In this document: positions 58,312 through 64,000 of the stretch, in pieces
How positions within the stretch are numbered: the first letter of the stretch is position 1
Layout: the number at the start of each line of letters is the position of its first letter
The notes under the pieces: model-generated
Database searches by the model: none
What the model was told of the DNA's origin: nothing
Seen by the model: the letters and a program-made list of their open reading frames with translations, nothing else
Source: Anaeramoeba flamelloides
Taxonomy: Eukaryota; Metamonada; Anaeramoebidae
DNA: 64,000 nucleotides
Assembly: GCA_027625915.1 (NCBI GenBank)
Contig: JANTQA010000057.1
Location: 9,362,001 to 9,426,000, forward strand
Reading direction: 5' to 3'
Made by a program: the position numbers and the translations under genes

Positions 58312-60099
58312 CAAGGTGACAATTGATCTTTTTCCCTTGTCAATTGATAATAAAAAATTATTAAAAAATATTATTGAATTATGAAACTTTTCTATTAGGC
58401 CAATTAAAAAAATTCATTTTTTGAAATTTTTTTTTCCGAGCGAGGTCATTTCAGCTAAATAGAATTTTCTAAAATAGAAAAAAAAAACTTTACAAAATTT
58501 TTATCAGTTGGTAAATATCAATTAAAAACCAACCAACATGTGGTGTAAGATCGATCTCACAAAACCAACCATCAAAAACTTGGACATTTTTTGAAAAAAA
58601 GTGTCAAATAGCAACACACATATTCCAATTTGAATAGTTGTGGATAATAATTTAAAAACATGTTGTGTTTATTTTGAATAATCTCTCTTTAGCTCTTCTT
58701 GAATCTCAAAGATTTTTTCTTTTTTCATTATTTTTATTTCTCAAAGTAGTAATTTTTTCTCATGAATATTACCAAATTCTTAATTTGTCAAAGACCAAAG
58801 GTTATAGAATAATCACAAAATAGATTAAATCGAATTAAATCAATTGTGTACTTGAGGAATACAACTTGTTATAATTTGAAGAAATTTCACTTTTTGAAAA
58901 TTTTCTAATCGAAAAAATTATTTTTTTTTTCAAATTTGTATATCTGTGTTGAAATTGAGAATCCTTTTAAGGTGGTTTTATTAATTGAAAGAAGTGTCAA
59001 TTCCACATTTACCTTTTTTGTTTCAAGCCACAGCTTGAATAAGGAACAAATCTCTTGATAAATGAAGAGAACCATAACTTCTTTTTTTTTCCACCTTTTA
59101 AATAGAATAATAGAACTATATTTTAAGATCTTTCAATTTATTTTTGTATTTCTGACTATTATTGTTGAGGTATTTTAAGAAATTTCATATTATAGTAGAG
59201 TATTAGATGAATTTGTTCAATAAATATGATTCATTTTAAGTTTGGAACACACCCAAGCAATATTTAAAGTTATGGAACTGAAATATTTGAAAAAAGCTGA
59301 TATTTTTAAAATTAATGTCTAATTTAGATTGTGTTTTTTAATTGATTTCTGAGACAGACCTAGATTTTTTTTTTTGGAATCTTTAATCATGTTCCAAAAT
59401 TGATAAAATTGTATATTTATTTTATGATTCCAAATACTTCAAGTATTATTGGACTAAAAATAAGAGGTTATCAGTTCCTAAAAATATTCATTAAAGGGGT
59501 TTTATAGTAAAAATAATCCCATTTGCCAATCTCAAACAACATCTAATAATTTGTATACTTAGATATCTGAAATAACTCATTTTTATAGATAAAGTTAATT
59601 TCATCAAACTAGACATCATTTTGAGTATTTTAATTAACTAAAATTTGATTTTTACATTTATTTGTCATTTTAAAAACTTTTTAAAAATGAAAAGTAATTT
59701 TTCACCAATAAAACAATCCAATAAAACCATAAATTATCCAAGAGAGACAATAAAAAGAAACTCCAAAACTCATGATCAACAAACAACTATAACAACACAA
59801 CCCTTTAAATATTGATTTAGTTGTGAAATATTTCAAAGATAAGAGAAATTATTTACCTAATTAAGAAATAATAAAAATTTCAAATGAGCATAATAACTTT
59901 TGACTTTTTAAAAAAACAGTACCTACTCGTTTGGATGAATTCATTAAAAGGAAAAAACTCACTCAATAATTTGATTCTTAACAAAAATAACATAATGCTT
60001 CGAAATAGAGTAAAAACTGAATACCTAATTTAGCTCCAAGTCAGATTCATTTTTTTTTGAATTTTAGTTTTTTCAGAACTTTTCGGGCAATAACCAAAG
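58312..60099. other. Intergenic with family D repeat
   Basis: About 58440-59080 is the second + orientation copy of family D (compare 21420-22130). The remainder is AT-rich with no recognised gene. Confidence 0.5.
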
Positions 60100-61184
60100 A
60101 TGAACTATTCACAAAGAGTTGAACAAACTCAGAAAATGATTGATTTTATTCAAGACGAAGCTGAAGAAACAATAATAAAAATTCAAGAACAAGCAGATGA
60201 GGAATTTGAAAATGAAAAATCAAATCTTGTTGATGAAGAAAGAAAAAGAATCATTGAAGAATTTGAAAGAAAAAGAAAACAATTAGATGTGAAAAGAAAA
60301 ATGTATTCCTCAAATTCAAAAGAATTTATTAGCTTCTGTTTATATTCACAATATTTCTTCTGTTGCGATTGAGTTTTCCTTAAAACATTCAAAACTTTTT
60401 TTTTTTTTTTTTTTTCTAATTTTTCTTTTTTTCATCTTTTCCAAAAACAAACCTATAAAAAAAACAAAAAAAAAAACAACTATTGTCCATCATTTGTTGG
60501 ACTTATTAAAAGATCACAGTCAAGTCTCATAAACCAGTCTCGTCTAAAAATCTTAAAAGCGAAATATCAATATGTACAAAATTCTTTAAAATTAGCACAT
60601 TTTAAACTTGTCCAGATCTCTCAAGATCAAGAAAAATATCCAAAGGTATTAAAAGAATTAATTCTTCAGGTAACTAAATTTTATCCTTCTTTTATTATTT
60701 TTTTTTTTTTTTTTTGACGATCCTTTTAGGTGAACTAAGGGCAAACAATAGCAAGAACATTAATTAATAAAAACCTAAACAAAAACAAAAATACACAAAC
60801 AAAAATAAAAACAAAAATTAAAAAATAACCCAAACTTTCTCCTTCCTAACCTCATAAAAAAGGGACTTTTAAAAATGATGGAAGAAAGAGTAATTTTAAT
60901 GTGCCGAAAATGTGATCTTGGTTTGGTTAAAAAGCTTTTAAAAGGAATAATACAAGAATTCAAAAAATTAACCAAAATGGATTGTAAAGTACTTGTTTTA
61001 GAAAAACAATTCTTGCCACCTCCACCACAAAAAAATTCAAATAGACCTTCTTGGTAAGATCTTTTCTTTTTTTTTATTTCAATTCCTTTCTGTCGTTTTT
61101 TTTTTTCAAACTTTTTCTTTTTGTTTTTACAGTTGTGGAAAAAAAGTGAAAAAAGGAAAAAAAAATGTTCAACACGATTTTTAA
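60100..61184 (+). CDS. V-ATPase subunit E (Vma4/ATP6V1E), C-terminal end missing
   Basis: Subunit E forms the peripheral stalk of the V-ATPase with subunit G and links V1 to Vo. Exons are 60100-60302, 60513-60669, 60863-61053 and 61133-61184; introns are GTATTC...AAAAG, GTAACT...AAAAG and GTAAGA...TACAG. The spliced protein is 200 residues against about 226-233 usual. The N-terminal helix MIDFIQDEAEETIIKIQEQA, EFERKRKQLDVKRK, then INQSRLKILKAK, YPKVLKELILQGLLKMMEERVILMCRKCD match E subunits in order and spacing. The join RPSC-CG reproduces the start of the conserved CCGG(V) motif and then breaks off: exon 4 becomes lysine-rich (CGKKVKKGKKN) and stops, so the usual C-terminal domain of about 45 residues is lost. 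The DNA from that point resembles 56340-56410, a repeat. Either the gene is truncated by that repeat (pseudogene) or the true last exon lies elsewhere; I found none within the window. Confidence 0.85.
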
Positions 61185-62044
61185 TTGGAAACCTTCACCG
61201 AAACCCGAAAACTAATTTCAATTAAAAGAAGAAAGAGATTCACTTCAAAATGTAATTCATTATCTTACAACTATTATTTTCCAACAAAGAAATGAAAATT
61301 TTTATTTCAAGTTTCCCAAATATTTTTCTGTAACAAAAGCAGAAAACCAAAAGAACTTTATAAAATCAATTAGAAATGATATTTTTAGAAATTTAATGAG
61401 TTGCTTCCCTGATAAACCCCGAGATAAAATAGCTTTATAGATCATTTGATACGAATTAATTAATAAAGATTTTTTTTATTCAATTCCGAATATTTATCCA
61501 ATTATTTGTGGATCGAAAAAACCCAAGGTTCTTCACAAAACCAATTTGAAATGATATTTTTTGAGATTTTTAATCAAACTTCCTTATTGAATTAGAGATA
61601 TAAAAAGTTCAAAAATGATTTTAATCCAAAAATGGTACTTTGTAAATATTGGAATGAGGGAACACTCATGGATTTTTCACAACAAAGGTTATGAATAAAA
61701 AATGAAAAAAATTATTCAAAAAATCATCAATTTTACTCATTTCTTGATCTTTTTTACATATTAGGGGAATTCACCAAAATAAACTAAACTATCTTTCATA
61801 ATAATTGGCCCATTAAAAATCAAATTTTAAATAAAAATATTTTTAATAATTGAAGTTATCTATTATAATATAAAAATTTCTCTTTTAATATTCAATACTA
61901 TACTCAAGAGATATTTATTTTTTGTCTAAAAATAAAAGAAAGAAAAATAAAAAAAACTGTTAAAAAAAATTGGGCCATTTATTTTGAAAGAAGCATTACA
62001 TGAAAAATAGACAATTTAAATAAGTAAAAAAACCCATTTATCGA
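61185..62044. other. Downstream flank of the V-ATPase gene
   Basis: 61133-61230 carries repeat-like sequence shared with 56340-56410. I looked for the missing subunit E C-terminal exon here and to the window end and saw nothing matching. Otherwise AT-rich. Confidence 0.5.
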
Positions 62045-62531
62045 TTATCCTTCCCTTTGAATAACTAAATCTAATCTCTTTTTCATATTTGAAACCAAAT
62101 TTTGCATTAATTCATCTGTTACTTCTTTCAAATTTTTCATTTTCATTTTCCAGTTTAACAAAACACTGTTGAAAAAATAAAAAAGAGAAAAAATGATTTA
62201 TTTTTTTTTTTTTTATTATTTAAGGGAGGAGTTATTGACCCCTCTTATTTGCCCGAATTCCTAAATTTTTATTTAGGAATTTAATTAAAGACTCAAAAAT
62301 AAGTTTATTACCCACTAAGGCTAATAAAGAGTTTGAATCCTTTTTTATAATAATATTAGAAATATTATTATTATTTAATATATTAGATATATTAATTTTT
62401 TTTAATTCAGATATCCAGATTTTGCGATTATTTTCATAGGCTGAGCAGTTCCATAGATTATTTTCATAGGCTGAGCAGTTCCATAGAAAAAATGATTTAT
62501 TTGTAAACTTTTCATTGTGAGAGGAAAAACT
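62045..62531 (-). other. Possible coding fragments of an unidentified minus-strand gene
   Basis: The minus strand is open for 99 codons (62531-62232) with a protein-like reading (NEKFTNKSFFLWNCSAYENN ... RKIWISELKK ... DSNSLLALVGNKLIFESLIKF) but no ATG. Below it TTTTTTCAACAG (ending 62166) is a good acceptor, leading into a 39-codon open stretch (LLNWKMKMKNLKEVTDELMQ ... KRLDLVIQREG) ending at a TAA at 62045. The two could be exons of one gene, but no donor gives the right phase. I recognise no family. Confidence 0.35.
62426..62485. repeat. Perfect 30-bp tandem duplication
   Basis: GATTATTTTCATAGGCTGAG + CAGTTCCATA occurs twice back to back without a mismatch. On the minus strand it duplicates ten codons (LWNCSAYENN) in frame, so it preserves the open reading described at 62045-62531. 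Confidence 0.95.
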
Positions 62532-63740
62532 TCAAAACGATACATAAACAATTCAAAATTCAAATATAACATGGACCATTTGTTATGGAATTTAGTTTAT
62601 AATTCAAAAATTACAATCGATCCAAAATTTTATTTTTGATCAAAAAAATCTTATTATTAATTATTTAGTAATATCTTAAATTTCAACTCCTTGCGAAATG
62701 ACATATTAACAATTGTTCGAAAATTTTAAATTGAACAAAAAAACAATAAAGAATTATAAATCCAAATCAAAAAAAGTTGTAACCAAAATTTGAAGAGATT
62801 GGAACATAAAAAAGTATTGAAAAATTTGTTCATATCGCAACTAAAAAAAGTACGATCAATGAAATAATTGCTTACTATCAACTAACTATATTTGGATTTT
62901 ATTGTTTAAACAAACTTTTAACATAATATCACTCATTAGAAAAATTTTTGAACCACCAAATGAAATTGATTCTGTAATTGATAAAAGCAAGAGAAAGTAA
63001 AAAAAAAAAAAACAATACAGTAAAAAAATGATAATAATAATGTGAAATCTTAAAAACCATGACGAATTTATTTAGTTCAAACATTTATTTCTCATATACA
63101 AGATAAAATAGTTTTTGGTTAATTCAAGGTGTACTCAAAATTTTGAATTATCGTTTAATTTTTCTAGTGATAAAATGGAGTTTGGCTGAATATCACTAAT
63201 TTCTAATTTTTTCACAAATTAAAATTGGTTTCACAAATTAAAACCATAGTTTTAAAAATATCTTTTCCATGATAAAAAATTTATTTAATTTTATTTATCT
63301 TTTCACAAGATTTAAATATTAAAGAACCAATTCCTGTATTTTTCAAGATATTTTTTTAATATTTTTTGAAATTTTAAGTCATCTTTTCGGAATAAATTAA
63401 AACGAAAATATTACCCCAGTTTTTTCAATTGCTTATTGAATTATCAAGAATTTGTTGATTATCCTAATTTTTTAATATTTTTAGAAATATTTTAGATTAT
63501 CAGCAAAAAAAAAATTGTAATAATCTATATTATTGTGAAAAGATAATTGAAACATTAATTGATAGATTTTTCATGAAAATTATAATATTTCTGTTTATCC
63601 TTATTCTTTTCTTTGAGATAAATAAAAAGAGGTTTTGAAATTTTTTTTTTTTTTTTTGTATTTATCAAAATTCAGATAAATTTGCCTTGGTAATAAATAG
63701 ATTTCCAAAAAATAAAATAAACTAAAATACAATTTAAAGA
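62532..63740. other. AT-rich non-coding region
   Basis: No gene, RNA or clear repeat is recognised. Short poly-A and poly-T runs only. Confidence 0.5.
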
Positions 63741-63974
63741 ATGTTCAGACAAAGTTATACCTTCATTAAATCTGACCGGTTTCATGCGAAAAATCCGTTA
63801 TTATTTGAAGTTTTTAATACCATCACTCATCGGATGCAACTTAATTCTTTTGTTCTAAAAAACAATTTTTATCAAAAAAACTCTAAAAACAGAGACATTC
63901 ATTGCTCACCTGCAAAACAATTCAAAAAAAAAATCAATTGCTTTAAAATTTTTTCGAATTCAAGATTAAACTAA
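63741..63974 (+). CDS. Small ORF at window edge, unrecognised
   Basis: A 77-residue ATG ORF (MFRQSYTFIKSDRFHAKNPL ... FNTITHRMQLNSFVLKNNFY). Its first 45 codons contain more G and C than the surroundings, which favours real coding. It has no recognised family and could be chance or one exon; the minus strand also contains a GCAG|GTGAGC donor-like site here (about 63909). Confidence 0.25.
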   Translation: MFRQSYTFIKSDRFHAKNPLLFEVFNTITHRMQLNSFVLKNNFYQKNSKNRDIHCSPAKQFKKKINCFKIFSNSRLN

Positions 63975-64000
63975 TTTGAATAATATCAAAGTTTCATCTT

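Noticed and set aside
60303-60372. End of the 60100-60372 ORF (MYSSNSKEF...)
   Set aside because: This is read-through into V-ATPase intron 1. Splicing at 60302/60513 restores the subunit E alignment without a gap.
1-64000. CRISPR arrays, rRNA, prokaryotic operons
   Set aside because: No regularly spaced identical repeats, no rRNA-like sequence and no ribosome-binding-site-led gene runs; all genes look eukaryotic.

Overview
The window looks like nuclear DNA from a very AT-rich, intron-containing protist with an amoeba-like gene set. The evidence is spliced eukaryotic genes, poly-N, poly-K and (EQ)n tracts in proteins, ankyrin and ankyrin-BTB proteins, a TSET/TPLATE coat subunit, a Furry-family giant protein, a class I ARF and a V-ATPase subunit. 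An Anaeramoeba-like or other free-living amoeboid lineage fits, but this is inference; no rRNA or other placement marker is present. There are no operons, CRISPR arrays, tRNAs or rRNAs that I can support.

Layout. 0-3.7 kb: dispersed repeats. 3.68-4.22 kb (-): a two-exon histone-fold gene of the POLE3/Dpb4-NF-YB class that only appears once its intron is removed. 4.2-11.3 kb: intergenic, with a 200-bp foldback element, a T39G23 homopolymer block, a small GC-richer island and a hairpin-rich repeat. 11.3-12.4 kb (+): an unrecognised lysine-rich, probably nuclear protein. 12.9-13.5 kb: a 581-bp element with inverted ends. 16.75-18.06 kb (-): a DEK-like chromatin protein. 18-24 kb: repeats. 23.99-27.58 kb (+): TSET/TPLATE-complex beta-propeller subunit (TTRAY2/TWD40-2 type). 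29.7-31.08 kb (-): ankyrin plus two BTB domains, 5' end unresolved. 32.6-33.2 kb: second copy of the 581-bp element. 34.4-36.05 kb (-): a ten-ankyrin-repeat protein. 36-41.8 kb: repeats. 41.82-43.04 kb (+): ARF1-type GTPase in four exons, the first only four bases of coding sequence. 43.6-44.8 kb: foldback and hairpin elements around a short ORF. 45.1-54.99 kb (-): Furry/Tao3/Mor2-type protein in two exons separated by a repeat-filled 1.9-kb intron. 55-60 kb: repeats and two possible orphan exons. 60.10-61.18 kb (+): V-ATPase subunit E in four exons, missing its usual C-terminal end. 62-64 kb: possible fragments only.

How the genes relate. ARF, the TSET subunit and V-ATPase E all belong to endomembrane trafficking or acidification. 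DEK and the histone-fold protein act on chromatin or replication. Furry proteins organise cell polarity with NDR kinases. Nothing in the sequence suggests these genes are co-regulated; they look like ordinary, independently transcribed genes in a landscape dominated by small non-autonomous transposon-like repeats. At least four repeat designs are visible: CAGT-tipped foldbacks flanked by TA, a TATAAGCC-tipped foldback, the ATATGTCC-ended 581-bp element, and a modular hairpin family carrying GTGCC and AACCTAAC motifs.
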